Positions 25,829 to 38,100 of a stretch of 64,000 bases of DNA are shown piece after piece (the first letter of the stretch is position 1; every line of letters starts with the position of its first letter). The stretch spans positions 4,216,001-4,280,000 of the forward strand of contig NC_082613.1 of assembly GCF_030936135.1 (NCBI RefSeq). Direction: 5' to 3'. The translations under genes were made by a program, and so were the position numbers. Source of the stretch: Gavia stellata (Eukaryota > Chordata > Aves > Gaviiformes > Gaviidae). The notes under the pieces were generated by a model that was not told the origin of the DNA, did no database searches, and worked only from the letters and a program-made list of their open reading frames with translations.

Positions 25829-28800
25829 CTACCACTTGAGCGGGCTTTGCCCTCGTGATTGTTCCGTCTTCACGTAAGTGTCATAGAGTTCCCTCAAATG
25901 CAACAACAGTTCCTCTAGGTTGTCTCCCGTCAATGCAGACAATGCAATGACCCGATCGTCTATCTGTTCTCTAAGGAGTGGCAGACTGATCCTGGACTGA
26001 GCAAGGTCAATCTTATTCCCAATGACAACACAAGGCCTCTCGGACAATCCTTTTTTATATTGTTCCAGTTCATATTTTAAGTCTTGCAGCTGAATCCATG
26101 GCTGAGACACAGAGAGATCCACCACATATAAGAGAAAGTGGCAGCGTTCAATATGCCTTAGGAAGGCCATTCCGAGGCCCCTGTTTTGATGAGCACCTTT
26201 TATTAGGCCAGGAATGTCAGCAACTACAATAAGAGAAATTTCACAGTGAATCAAACATATCCAACAAAAAAAAACCCCAAAACACAACACAGGCTTCTAC
26301 TGGCCAGCGCAAGTACTTTTAGAATTACATCTCAATGCATTAACATTAAAGCATACCTCATGTTAAGTTTGGCTGCTATTATCTTTTAAAACCCCTAAAT
26401 GTAGATTATTCCAGTAGAGGCAGAATACAGACTGCTAGTTTGATACCAGGGGCACATATAAGTGAATGTGAAATGGGCTTTCAGTATTGTTTTGTTTGAA
26501 GTTCTTTAGAACTAGCAAGAATTCTACAGGACTGCTAACTTACTTCTGCAGCATTTCAAAGAATAATGCAGGTGACACAAATTGCTATCAAGGTACACAC
26601 AACGTACTACAACTCTTACCTGCTACTTGTTCATAGTCTTGATAGCGGACAATGCCAACGTGGGGATTTAGGGTTGTGAATGGGTAGGCAGCCACTGCTG
26701 GCTTTGCGCTGGAGATTGCTCTCAAAAGTGATGATTTGCCAGCATTAGGAAAGCCCACCTGGAATACAAATGCTTTTTAAAGCCCCAGTTCCAGGTTAAT
26801 CCCGATAAAAAAAACCCAAACTGTAAGCTTTTGCTCATGTGGCAAGCATGAATGTAACAACATTAATTTTGTGTACTTAGTTCTGAAAAGCATCCCGGTT
26901 TCCCTTTTTTGTTTCTCCTAAATCCTATTTATATGCGTATTTTCTTATAAACATTAAACAGATCAAATGTAAAAGGGTCCCCTTAACTTTTTTTGGGCCA
27001 TCTCAAGTATTTACTTTGTTCAGAGCCAAAAGGATATATACCATAACATCTCTTTTACCCTGGAATAATGTTATGACACTTTGCCCTGCACTTCCCATTT
27101 TATCTGTGTTTCCTAACTCTTGATTTATTATTTTCTAAAATAATTCAGAATTGGCTTTGTCCCTGACTCAGTTAACGTAGTTTGGCCTATAGGTAACCAG
27201 AACGTCTGCAAGTTTGGCATTTTCATAGTCTCGTCATCAAAGAATTAAATTAAAACTTGGCCTTCAGGGGAGAAGGCAAGAATTTAAACAAACCTATCCC
27301 AGAAATGAAGTTACTCTGGGATATCCTATAGTTGACATACCATAGCTACACAGACGGTCAATAATCCCCAGATCAAAGTAGATCAAATCCTAAATTCTCC
27401 TATTTGCTGATGTCACACACTCTGAATTCTTGAGGAAGTGAAGTACAGGACAGATTCATCTCAGATTTCCAGATTAGGGCCAAAAATGTAAGAAGTGGAC
27501 CAGAGTGTCCAGCTGGTCAGAGAATTAAGTGTATTGATCCACCAATGCCAACTCTTCTCTTAGTCTCTAAATAAATTCTGCTAGACCAGACAGTTATTCT
27601 GCAGTTGTTGAACTACAGCAAGAACTCTTTGCAGCAAAGCATGATTTGAACAGCTTTACCAGCTGGTGTTAAAACATTTCCATACTTAAAAATGAAAACT
27701 ACTTAAGCCCTAAATTGACTTAGCATTCATGTCTAAATAGTATTTTGATTTCAGAGGACACTAAACCTGGAACTAACACAGTGTTATGTTTAATATCTGT
27801 AAAAAGAGAAATATAGGGATGAAATAGAGGGTGATTTGAACTTTTATCAGTTTTGTTTTTTTTAAAAACCATGAAAACAGAAATTAATTTAGAAGAACTC
27901 TCCATACTGTACTGTTCATCTGCAGAACCGGCAGACAAAGCCTGCTGTACATCATCAGTGAGTCTGTTAATCACTGATGAATCTTGCACATTGCTTTTCT
28001 ATATATAGTGTTGACTCCAGCGAAAGCAGGGTGACATCAAGTAGCAAGAGAGTGACAGCTCTGCAAATCACTTTGGACACCCTTCTACCAAGTAACAGCA
28101 AGAAAGCATTGAGTTCCATCTCTAAACAAGTATGGCAAAAGGCTAACAAAAATGTTATCAAACATTATTTCTTCAGTCAGTCAAGTGTCATCCTACAACG
28201 ATAAGGAAGTTGAAGAACCACAGCGACACTCACCAATCCTGCATGAGCTGTTGTCTTGAGTTCCAGATGGAGGACCCTTTCCTGACCTGGCTCTCCTGGC
28301 GTAAATAATGTTGGAGCTCGGTTTTCATTGGAAAGAAAAAAGCGATTACCTTTCCCTCCAGCCCCTCCATAAGCTGCAACATACTCTTCACCATGTTGAG
28401 TGAGGTCAGCCACAACTTTCCCATCCTCCTTAACCAATGTACCTACAGGGACCTTAAAGCGAAGAGAGATGCAAGCATTACAGTGAAGCTCAAAGTCTGC
28501 AGCAGAGCTGTCTTCAGCAGATCCTTTACCAGCTGATTTAGGATTTGTTGAAAATCACTCCTCCATATTCTCAAGCTGAGGAATCCAAAAAGAGAAGCGT
28601 ACTTCATGATGCTTGCTTTCTGGACCCAAACAGCACTGTCAGACATTTGCACTTCATAAAAACGTTAACAGTAGCATATGCCTCTTTCTCTCTTTTATGC
28701 AAAGAAGCCTAAGCACAATAGTGAGCTAAGAAACATATTGTAGGTGTACACCAAAAGAGGCATGTTGAAGAACAAAAAAAGTACGAAAGAAAAGAGTCTG

Positions 28801-31800
28801 TTCCTATTTAAGAAGTTTGTGTTCTGATTGCTCTAGGTGCATGACCCCTAGAAGTAAAGCAAATCAGAACCATATTGGTTTTGGCCAGATATACCTTCCA
28901 AAGAAGTCTGATTTTTATAAACAATTTAAAGCAGCTTGATCTGCCTGCATGCCACCCAGTCCTGTCTCAGCAGAGACAGCACACAAGGCTCCCTGAAAAA
29001 ACGCACATGAGATTTTCTCACAATAAGGTCATCCAGCTTGAAAATCAGCAATGTTAATACAAAGCTAACACACTAGCATGCAACCTTAATTTACTTACTT
29101 TAACATACAGGTATGCACCGTTAGCTCCATAACAGTTTTTGCTTCCTCCTCTCTCTCCATGAAAACCCTGATAGAATGGGAGGACCGAAGAAAGTGATTT
29201 CATTTGACGGTCAGCTGTAAAGCAAAATACGCATATTTTAAACACATTGTTTTACTAGAACAGGCACAGAAGAGCAACCTCTTGACTGTTCTTTCCCTTT
29301 CTGAATACTGCATGAATGCATATCCTATTTACTGTCTCAACAATAACGTATCAGTGAAGACTAAGATTAATGTAAGTTGTGACGAAGTTTAACAGTCTTT
29401 ACTTACCTGCTTAGGTTTATTAACTGTGCATTTTATTATGTGGTCATTCCAAAATCAACCATTACAAAATACTCTGGAAAATTCATTTGCTAGATTAGCA
29501 GATTTTGCAGCAGGGTGGTAGCAGAAGCAGCTTTATCCATCCTAAGAGTAAAATTACTCTTAAGAGTGGCACCAGCCACTAAAACGTCTGCAAAATATCT
29601 CGATTTTCAAAATGCTTTCTAAGGCTGTCTGTGTCATTTATGTCCCTGTTACCACAGCTCATGACAAAGCTTAAAAAACAAAGGCATCTTATACAGAAAT
29701 AACCATTTTAACATTTTTGACAGTTACATTTACCAGCTCCCACCATACAAACAGTGTGTTTCTGGGCTGTTTTTTCAGGAGGTGGGGGGATGGTGGTGTT
29801 AAGCAATAAGACAACATGAAAAAACACAGATTTAGTGAGTTTTACCTTTCAAAATGACATGACCGCCATCACCTCCATTTCCACCATCAGGACCTCCAAA
29901 TATTTTTCTGGGTTCACTATAAAAAGAATGACCTCCTCCTCCTCCTTGTCCTCCAACCACACGCACCTTCCGGTGATCCACGAAATAGCGTGTCTGTAAC
30001 AAGGATGGGTTTTGTACCCTTTAAGTACAGTTTATCAGTGTCATCTTCCAAAAAGTTGATTGTTCTGCAAAACGTAGTAATATGCAGATCTGCTATTTTT
30101 AGTTATGATGAGTTCCATTCAACAGTAAAAAAAAAAAATCAGAACTCTGCTGCCATTCACAGATCAATTAAATACAGCATACTAAGTATAATAACAAAGA
30201 AAAATAATCTCATTTTTCAAGTATTTTTAAGAATACCCTTAAAAGTACATGCCCGCGGCTATGTTGATATAACCTAATGCAGCAGTTCAGATACCAAAAG
30301 TACAAAATTCATGTTAAGGGAACTAATAACAGGAAAAGTATCTTTTTAATACAGTTATATAATGCTGACAAGTAGCTCAAGAGAGCTACCACACTATAAA
30401 ACAAAATCACCCAGTAATTGTGTCCCTACTCATGAAAACAAAAATTTAAAAAACTGTATACATAAACTTTTTACTCTTTAAATGGAACTGAAATTTGCAA
30501 AAAGGACATAGTGCATGTGTGGGAGGGATATTCTCACACTGATTCACTGCTTTCCAAACCAGGTGATGAAATTAAGGCAAACTTCAATCTAACAATCAAG
30601 AAAAGTATTTCAGATATAGAAAGTATTTACAAACAGAATAAGCAGAGGAAATCTCAATATAAGCCACAACCAGTTGCTCAGGGGATAAAAAAAAGATATA
30701 GTGTAAAAAGAATCACAGATCTTGTCCCTATTTCTGACATGAACTTAATATTTGACTTCTGGCAAACTAATTATGCTGCACTATGTTTCAGCTTTTCTGT
30801 CAGCAAACTGGGTAAGTATCATCAAACCTATCTCCAGGAAGTGGGCTAAAATCCCCAAGGGAAAGTATTAGAGAAGTACATTCATACAGGTAGGTGAAAT
30901 TGTTTATGTGTCAGAATGAAAAGAGAAAGCATGACCTTGATTGTGGTACATTCAAATTCTGTCAGTTACTAAGGGACTTCATAATGAGAATGAGCAATAA
31001 GAGCCACTTTAATTAAATAGCCCAAACAGTATGCGAGGGAGAAAAAGTCTTAGCAGTATTATGATACCAAGATAAGCAACTGAAAAAAACCCCTAACTCT
31101 TAATAATTAAAGTGATACTATCATCACTGATTTCTTAAAAAGCCTCTTTGAGGAAAGTATTTGGCACCACCACACGGTGAGACAGGAAACTATTGCTTTA
31201 AATGGGGAGTGATTTACTGATTAATAACAGAAAAAGAATATGAAGAAAACATTCTGTGACCCTCCAGTTTCTCTGACATAAAATGCTGTCTGTTTGGCAA
31301 CTAACTACTATGCAAGACTATAAAAACGGTGAGAAAAAAAAAACAGTATTTCAGCTTTAAAGCTACGTAGGACTTTCTGCTTTCTCGACCTATGCAGGCT
31401 TTCAGCCCAAGAGGTGCTGCGGCTGAAGGCACGCTTACCGCTACCGCAACCCCTCTGAACACCCATAATGTCACAGAATCACAGAATCACTAAGGTTGGA
31501 AAAGACCTGTAAGATCATCAAGTCCAACCACCAAATCACATGGCAGACTTGCTTCCTCACTATTCACAAAGTTAGTCAGATTTTAGAAACATGGTCCCTC
31601 ACATCAAGAGCATGTATTTGATCCCTGTGAGGAGAAAATGGCAAGGAACAGGTAAGCTCCGTTTTCTGACGCGTGCCTGGGAGGTGACGGCCCAGCAAGG
31701 TAACTGCACTGCACACTAACAGCTGATTTACTCTAGAACTTACCAATTTCCTTTCCGAAATGACTCTTTTTTGCCTCAGTCGCCTGTTCTTTGAACACCT

Positions 31801-31980
31801 CGCGCAGGTTGTGGACAAAGTCCGCTGCCGGCCCCCCGCCGGCAGCAGCACCGGGCTGAGGAGGAGGGCCGGCCCCCGTGGAGGCCGGCCGCCCAGCAAG
31901 GCCCAGCACCGCGGCAGCATGGCGCCGGCAGCCCCCGGGACAGCCCGGCCGCCCAGCACGGCCCAGCACCGCGGCAGCAT
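25829..31980 (-). CDS. MTG2: Mitochondrial ribosome-associated GTPase 2, Obg family (six coding exons)
   Basis: MTG2 (GTPBP5/ObgH1) is a mitochondrial matrix GTPase acting in large-subunit mitoribosome assembly. Coding exons in transcript order are 31980-31744, 29993-29846, 29214-29099, 28452-28234, 26758-26620 and 26223-25829, all with GT/AG junctions and matching phases. They give 417 aa from the upstream ATG or 397 aa from the ATG at 31920; human is about 406. The N-terminus is Arg-rich and nearly free of acids, as in a mitochondrial presequence. Exons 2-4 hold the glycine-rich Obg fold ([29 protein letters not shown]). The G domain shows P-loop GFPNAGKS at 242-249, DIPG at 289-292, NKID at 356-359 and SAL at 382-384. 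The protein ends in SPLKW (human QPLRW). GTPBP10 was considered, but GGSKNCYG, the [15 protein letters not shown] block and synteny with HRH3 favour MTG2. Confidence 0.95.
28821..28870. repeat. Short inverted repeat in MTG2 intron 3
   Basis: GTTCTGATT at 28821-28829 pairs with AATCAGAAC at 28862-28870. Nested inside, CTAGG at 28833-28837 pairs with CCTAG at 28847-28851. It could be a miniature palindromic element remnant or chance; no target-site duplication was established. Confidence 0.4.
31471..31542 (-). mobile_element. CR1 LINE 3' tail fragment in MTG2 intron 1
   Basis: The CACAGAATCACAGAATC terminus is followed by AAGGTTGGAAAAGACCTG and ATCATCAAGTCCAACCACC, the 3' end of CR1 on the minus strand. 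Only about 70 bases remain. It sits about 200 bases downstream of the exon 1 donor of MTG2, in the same orientation as the gene. Confidence 0.88.
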
Positions 31981-32006
31981 GGCGCCGGCAGCCCCCGGGA
32001 CAGCCC
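31887..32006 (-). repeat. 60-bp exact-period tandem duplication across the MTG2 start
   Basis: 31887-31946 and 31947-32006 are two copies of a 60-base unit that are nearly identical. The period is a multiple of three, so the duplication adds exactly 20 codons and keeps the frame. Each copy contains an ATG (31918-31920 and 31978-31980) in the same context, GGCGCC before and CTGCCGCGGTGC after, so both encode MLPRCWA followed by L or V and LGGR. Confidence 0.93.
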
Positions 32007-32101
32007 GACAGGGGCGCAGCCGCGGCCCGCCCCGCCGCTGGGAACCCGCCCCGCCCAACGGCCGCCCGCGCGCCAGTCCCGCCCCCGGCCTCTCCCCGCC
32101 G

Positions 32102-32113
32102 CGCGCATGCGCG
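32102..32113. promoter_or_regulatory. NRF1-type palindromic site
   Basis: CGCGCATGCGCG is a perfect 12-base palindrome fitting the nuclear respiratory factor 1 consensus YGCGCAYGCGCR. It lies about 120 bases upstream of the first MTG2 ATG. NRF1 is a known activator of nuclear genes for mitochondrial function, so its presence on an MTG2 promoter makes biological sense. Occupancy is inferred. Confidence 0.7.
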
Positions 32114-32598
32114 GCTGCGTGTCTGTGGAGAAAGCGCGGGAAGGTGCGTTCCGCGGCCCCTGGCAGCTTCTCTGCCGCCTCCCCTCAGGCGGCGGCTTCC
32201 CTTCACGCACCGGTGTCCCGCCCGCCGTGCCTGACAGCGGCCGCTCCAGGGAGAGCGTCGAGTCTGGGCACCGGGCTGTGCACAAAGACCCCGGGTACTT
32301 GTGTCCCAGCCTAGAATCTCCCAGACAGAGCTCGCTCCCATGAGGGTTAAGTTAGTCCGCGAAAGAGCGGCCCCGCGCATCCCGGGGCTGAGCGGTGCGG
32401 AAAGGTGGCGAGAAGCCTGGGAGGCCCCGTTTTGGGATCCCTTCCCCTCAGGGGCGCGCTGTGTCCTGCCCTCTTCGGTCTTAACGGCGCTAGAAGTCGC
32501 TGTCCCCGCAGCGAGCCCGGAGTGGGCTGCGGCAGCTAAAATAACGCGTGTGCAGGTGCCGCCCGTGGGGCTTCCTGAGTGACCGGCGGGCGTCTCGG

Positions 32599-32720
32599 CC
32601 CCTTGAGGAGCCCGCCTGGCCCTCGAGGAGCCCGCCCGCCCCTTCAGGAGCCCGCCTGGCCCTCGAGGAGCCCCCCCGCCCCTTCAGGAGCCCGCCTGGC
32701 CCTCGAGGAGCCCCCCCGCG
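32599..32720. repeat. 40-bp tandem repeat, three copies, made of 20-bp half-units
   Basis: CCTTSAGGAGCCCGCCTGGC recurs at 32601, 32641 and 32681, each followed by CCTCGAGGAGCCC at 32621, 32661 and 32701. The period is 40 bases, with a related 20-base half-unit (CCTYSAGGAGCCC). It lies at the outer edge of the MTG2 CpG island. Confidence 0.88.
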
Positions 32721-33639
32721 CCAGCAGTCAGCGAGCCACAGGCCCCCTCCGCGCTACCCGTGAGGTGAGCTGTTAATTACGTACGTCCACCGCACACACA
32801 GAGCGTTTGATCTTTGCATATCAAATAACCTGAAAGCTGGGATAAGTTTTCGTCATATATAATTATCTATGAAGTGTATCGGAGAAGGTGCAACTCAAAA
32901 GTATCCCTTTATCCGTTGTTTCCATTCAAAGGCCTGTGTCATAAGAAAAGTACCACCAACTTCATTTTCAGATAGTTTTTAACCTAAACAATTTTCAAGC
33001 ATTCTGTATTACAAAACAGAAAATGATACAATTAATGGAAGAAGTCAAAATGCTGGCATCACTTTGTTTCCACATTAATACATAAAAATGGACAACACAT
33101 TAAATAAACATTTTGTTATTAACAATTAGAAATATTAACACCAAAAATCATGTATAAATTAGGAAATAAATGTACAAACTATTTCCAAAGTGCTCTTTCA
33201 AATACATTATATACACAACATTCAAGAAGTTCTTAATGTAAGACATTTCAGATTGATGTAATGTTGCTGTTTCATTTTAAGTGTTGTTCATATTCTCTCA
33301 GAAGTATTTCAGCACTTTCAAAAACCACATAAAAGGCATATTTCCAAGCTGGCGAAGAGCAATATTGCATTCTTCTGGCTACCTGTAATATTAATATACT
33401 GTAAAGAAAACAATCTTACTTCCTTTCTGTTCCTTGCTATTTGAGAGTACTTATTTGTATGAAAACACCAGCCGGAAAGATGAGAGAAATAAGGACTGAC
33501 TAAAAAAAAGTCTTCTATTTTATCAGTAACTAAAATTATTAATGTAACAACAGCAGTGCTTGGACAACATTTAATAGTAAACTCTTTAGCTGTCCAGTTA
33601 AAGACTTTCCTCTACAGGAAAAAAAAGTAATGAATTGAG
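32721..33639. other. MTG2-SS18L1 intergenic spacer
   Basis: Composition falls sharply from the GC-rich repeat to AT-rich sequence at about 32770. No gene or named repeat is seen. Part of it may belong to a longer SS18L1 3' UTR. Confidence 0.4.
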
Positions 33640-35173
33640 AGATCTTTTATTTTCCTTGTGGCCTTGTTTTTTCAAAAGATAAAGTACTAGAACTCGAAAT
33701 CCCATAAATATACCAGTTCAGACAAAGAAAAGGAGAAAATCCTACAGAGGGTGTATTTACTCTATATTGTAAATTTGAAATTAATCTCATATTAAAATTG
33801 CTCATGGAATATAGTCATCTTAGCCTTTTGCCTCAGAGCAGTTTGGACGTGGTATTTTGTTCAGCACTTTTATATAAGCACTTTCTAAGTGCTTTTTTTC
33901 AACACTTTATAAGAACACATAAAATGAGTAGAAGTGACTTACATTGTTCATACTGGCTTTTACATAGCACTAGTTTTTATTTCTAAATTCTCCCTCTATA
34001 GGTATTCTCTCACTGGTTGACCCCATTAATAGTTCCCCTCTCTATATGCATAATATTGTTTCACAATTAAAGCTGAATTTAGTTGCTTATCTGCAATAAA
34101 GATGGATTTTTTTCTTTTACTTTTGAACTATTTCTGTCAAGCTACAAGAGAAAAATAAAAGTGATGATGAGCTGTAAGAACAGTCGACCAAAAGATTTGA
34201 CAATATTTATGGTTATAATGCTTGCTGGAAAATCTGAGCAAGGGCAATGGAAGAATAAGAAATAAAGAAGGATGCCAGCCACCTGCTTGCGAAATTTGGC
34301 ATGAAAATGTACATGCGAGTTAGAAAATTTGGAGTAGCATATTTAAGACTGCCAGATGTTTTTCTCAGCTAAGCACAGTATGAAGCAATATTGACATCTA
34401 GTAGGCTGACACTGCAGATCTCAGAGCTCCCTTCTATTTTTCTTTCCATGATAGAAATACCTTAGTTTACATGGATATATAAAAGGTGCCTCTAGTGATT
34501 AACATTTCCTTGAATATAGGTTTTGATCCTCTTTCTGTACCTTTTACAACAGAAATGTGGACTTACGCAAATTATTGAATCGTAAGACTTGGGTAGTTAG
34601 CCCTGGTAGGTATTGCAGAAGTTGCAGTGAATTTTAACATACATCATAGAACTGTCTTCACATAAGGAATGTATCCATCCCCTTATTCTGAAGAAGTAAA
34701 GTTAAGAGCCATGGATTTCAGAGGCTGGCAGGTAATTTTCAATGTATTCAGTTAAAAAAAGATCAATAACCTACAGGATAGCTCCCTGGTCTGAGATATG
34801 ACTGAATGGCTTTGTATTGAGCCAGACTGCAGAATAAGCTGGCTGTTTTCCAGAACGGGGCACAACTGTGATCAAATGATCCTAAAGCTATTTAGAAACA
34901 TCAAGAATGGGACAAGAGGAATAAATGAAAAACTTCTGCATTGTATCAACATACAGTACTATACACAGCACCAAATATCAAACCATTAAAGCATTGTCTT
35001 GTTACCAGTAGTGCACTGCTTCATATCCAGCATGAAATGAACACTGTTCACATACAGACTCTGCTTTGTGCTAAAGGGTAACCAACATATTACAATTAAT
35101 CAAAACTGCCTGTACATCCAGTTCAAAAGATGGAGATACTATTGAAATGAATCTGACACAGGATCGTATTCTT
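33640..35173 (-). other. Probable SS18L1 3' UTR
   Basis: After the SS18L1 stop codon, minus-strand AATAAA signals occur at 33976-33981 and 33646-33651. Either would give a 3' UTR of 1.2-1.5 kb. The stretch has no convincing coding exon on either strand. A further AATAAA overlaps the stop codon itself and is listed as a finding. Confidence 0.45.
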
Positions 35174-38100
35174 TTATTGCTGGTAATTTCCATATTGTCC
35201 CTATAAAAAAGAGAAATAAAAATGTTGGAGAATAATATATCAGAGGTTTAGAAACAGTGAGCTAGACAATTTCTTTTGGTCTATGAATTTTGAAAGACCC
35301 ACTAAAGTATCACCAATATGCCTGCACCAAATTGTCAGATAGATTTATATGCGGAGCTAACAGCTAAACCTGCTTTTTCATAGCGGAGTTTTAGACAATT
35401 TACCTGCTCATAGCCGTAAGGCCTCTGTTGCTGAGCGGATGGGCCTGTCTGAGAAGCTCTGTAACTTCCATATTGCTGCCCCTGTCCCTGTTGGTAGCTG
35501 GAATACTGTGAAGAGGCTCCTTGTGCAGGACCTGAGAAGACAGTGAAATCTATTACTAAGGCTTGATTTGCTAGGGGGAGTTCTTATGGTTAACATAATG
35601 TAAAACATGATGGTAACAAAGTACGCTCTGCGAGTGTGAACTGTGAGTGAATTTTGCCTAGACCTCCCCTCTAGCTTTACACTAGAAAGCGTTAATACTA
35701 ATAATCATCTAGTTGCAGCAGTGTAAACTTCAGTTCAGGTTTTAAACTTTGCTCAGAAAATGTGGTACACTGTTAAGTGATTTGCCTCTCTGAAATCTGT
35801 ATTGGCACAACCCAGTTATTACCTATATGCAAGCTACCTGGCCTTTATTTTAGTTACAATTGCACATTTAACCTCCTATTTAATCTGTCTGTGCCACCAT
35901 AAGCACTGCTGACCAGGCACAACCTAAGAAATCTCTTGCATATAGAGATACTTTTAAAAAACGTATAAATCAGACACACAACTGCATGGGGATATTGATT
36001 TCCTTTTATTTGGGACCCTATATTGTGTGTATGGACTGCTGTGTGCACTTACTTTTTAGGATTATTGGTGGATTTTTATGAAGGAGAACCTTTAAAAACA
36101 GGAGGCCAGATTTTAACACCATAAACGGAATTTTTGGTTTAATTTCACAGAATATGTCTGGTTTGAGTAGTCCAAACTATCTACTGGCACTGCAGAGTCA
36201 GGTGTTAATAATTTAATTAACTTTTTAGGCATGTAGGTTCTCTTTCATGAGATCTTACATTTCTAAAATGGATTTGCTGTTTATATCAACATCGTTTGGT
36301 TAACATTGTCTGTTCATGGTCAAGTACCATCACATTTGGGAGATGCACCAGAAATCCCTTGCCTTGAAGCTCGTATTTAGATTATTCCAGTCTCTCCGGC
36401 CCCTGTTTTTGTACTAAATAACCTGAAATGGTTTCTTTCTCCCAAAGGCTGAGGATACATACAAGATGCCTGCACTTGGTTAGAAAACTCAAAGACAGCC
36501 ATCAAACTCAGATTCTTTTGATGGCAGTGGGGAGATCTGCCACTGGTGACCTGAAGGTTCAAAAGCCCTGCGCCAGTGTTAGCTGCGTGTTCAAAGCACT
36601 TCCACTTTTTTCCTTTTGCCTCAGTCCCTCACCAAGGAATACAACCCCTATGATGTTGCCAGAAATCTAAGTGAGGGAGTAGTGATTCTCCGGTCTGTTG
36701 ATGTTATTTTTTCATGTCAGTTGCAGAACTCTTAGATGTGTAGGAGGCCTGAGAATCCAGACCGTGACCTCCTGCCGACACTTACCAGGAAGGCAACATG
36801 AGGCAAAAGTGTATTTTCTCACTTTCTAATTTTCTTTCAAGAAAGAGAGGCATGTATGGAATACAGCGCTATATGAATGCATGTTACTGCCCAGAATGCC
36901 TTTACACACTATGTGCTTTGGCTAGTTTTGGTACGTGGATGTCCCAGGTTAATCAAGGAGACAGTTTATAGCATATCTTAGTTTAGGAATGGAGGTGTCA
37001 GGATGAAGTATTGCAAACACTTGACCGATCAGTGACAGTTTTCTCACCGTATCCTTGCTGTTGTCCTGGGTAACTTTGTTGATTTGGGTATTGCTGCTGG
37101 GAGTATGTTTGCTGTTGTGCAGCTCCCTGTTGGTATCCTGCCTGCTGCTGGCTGTACTGAGAATTTCCTAAAGAGGGGAAAATTGAAATAGTTTGCTTAT
37201 AGATGAGGCAGGTACTTCACTGTACATGCAGATCATAAGGAAAACAAAGGTGTAAGGAGCCTTGGTCTGGAACTCGTAGACAAGTACTCTTTTCAGATAT
37301 AAATGATTGCATTTTGCCAATCAGGATGTTTATTTCTTCAGTGATTTTTAGTTCTTTTGAACAGGAGAGAGTTGTTTGTTTATACATATCACCAAACAAA
37401 CAAGCAACCTGTTCCCTGAAGGATTTTTTTCACCCCAGAAGTGTTTCAGAAGAAAAACACAGAGTCATAAAGATAAGGGTGCCAGGATAAATAGCCCGTT
37501 TCTCAAGAAGCCCTCCCACTGTATTTTTTCCCAGATAATGGTGTTTATTCATATATCCCAGAAAGACCACTTATCTAGTTGTTACTGGTATTTTTTGAAA
37601 TACCTATGATGGAAATTCTATTTGCAGTATCCTGAAACAACAAAATGAACAGAGACTACACAGATGACATTGCTTTTCCTAAATGCCACCTCACTGTATC
37701 ATAATTAAGTTAGTATTTTGCAGTTAATTTAGAGTTCAGATATCTTAATTGTATTGCTGAATTTACTGACGTACTACTGTTGAGGGTTTTTTACTGGTAG
37801 AATCGCAAACTCATAGCATTGGTGATTTTCAAAGACTAGTTTCATTTAACCCATTGTTTTTCACAATTTGTAAGGTGAATTAAGTAAGATTAAAAAAAGT
37901 TGGTCCTGGAATTAAACAGTAGGCTTTCTTACTTTAGAGAAATTTCCATTTATGGCTGCCATTTTTTTCCAGCTCTGAACCCCATTTCTAACTGCAGAAC
38001 ATTAGTTTACCTTTGTCAGCATAACCTTTTACTTTAATGCAGCCATTTTTATTTGCATTATATAAAATGTTTGTTAAACAGTTTTGCAACAGTGGAGGAT

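Larger units (their letters stand above)
31860..32598 (-). promoter_or_regulatory. MTG2 CpG-island promoter
   Basis: Dense CpG begins in exon 1 of MTG2 and continues upstream of the start codon to about 32600, while both sides are AT-rich. GC boxes of the CCCGCCCCGCC type occur near 32025 and 32045, and an NRF1-type palindrome lies at 32102-32113. No TATA box is seen. The next gene upstream (SS18L1) ends toward this promoter, so it most likely serves MTG2 alone. Confidence 0.7.

Noticed and set aside
31733-32380. Long open frames on both strands around the MTG2 start
   Set aside because: Only the frame MLPRCWA... continues into the Obg exons with correct splice phase. The others are side effects of high GC and the tandem duplication.
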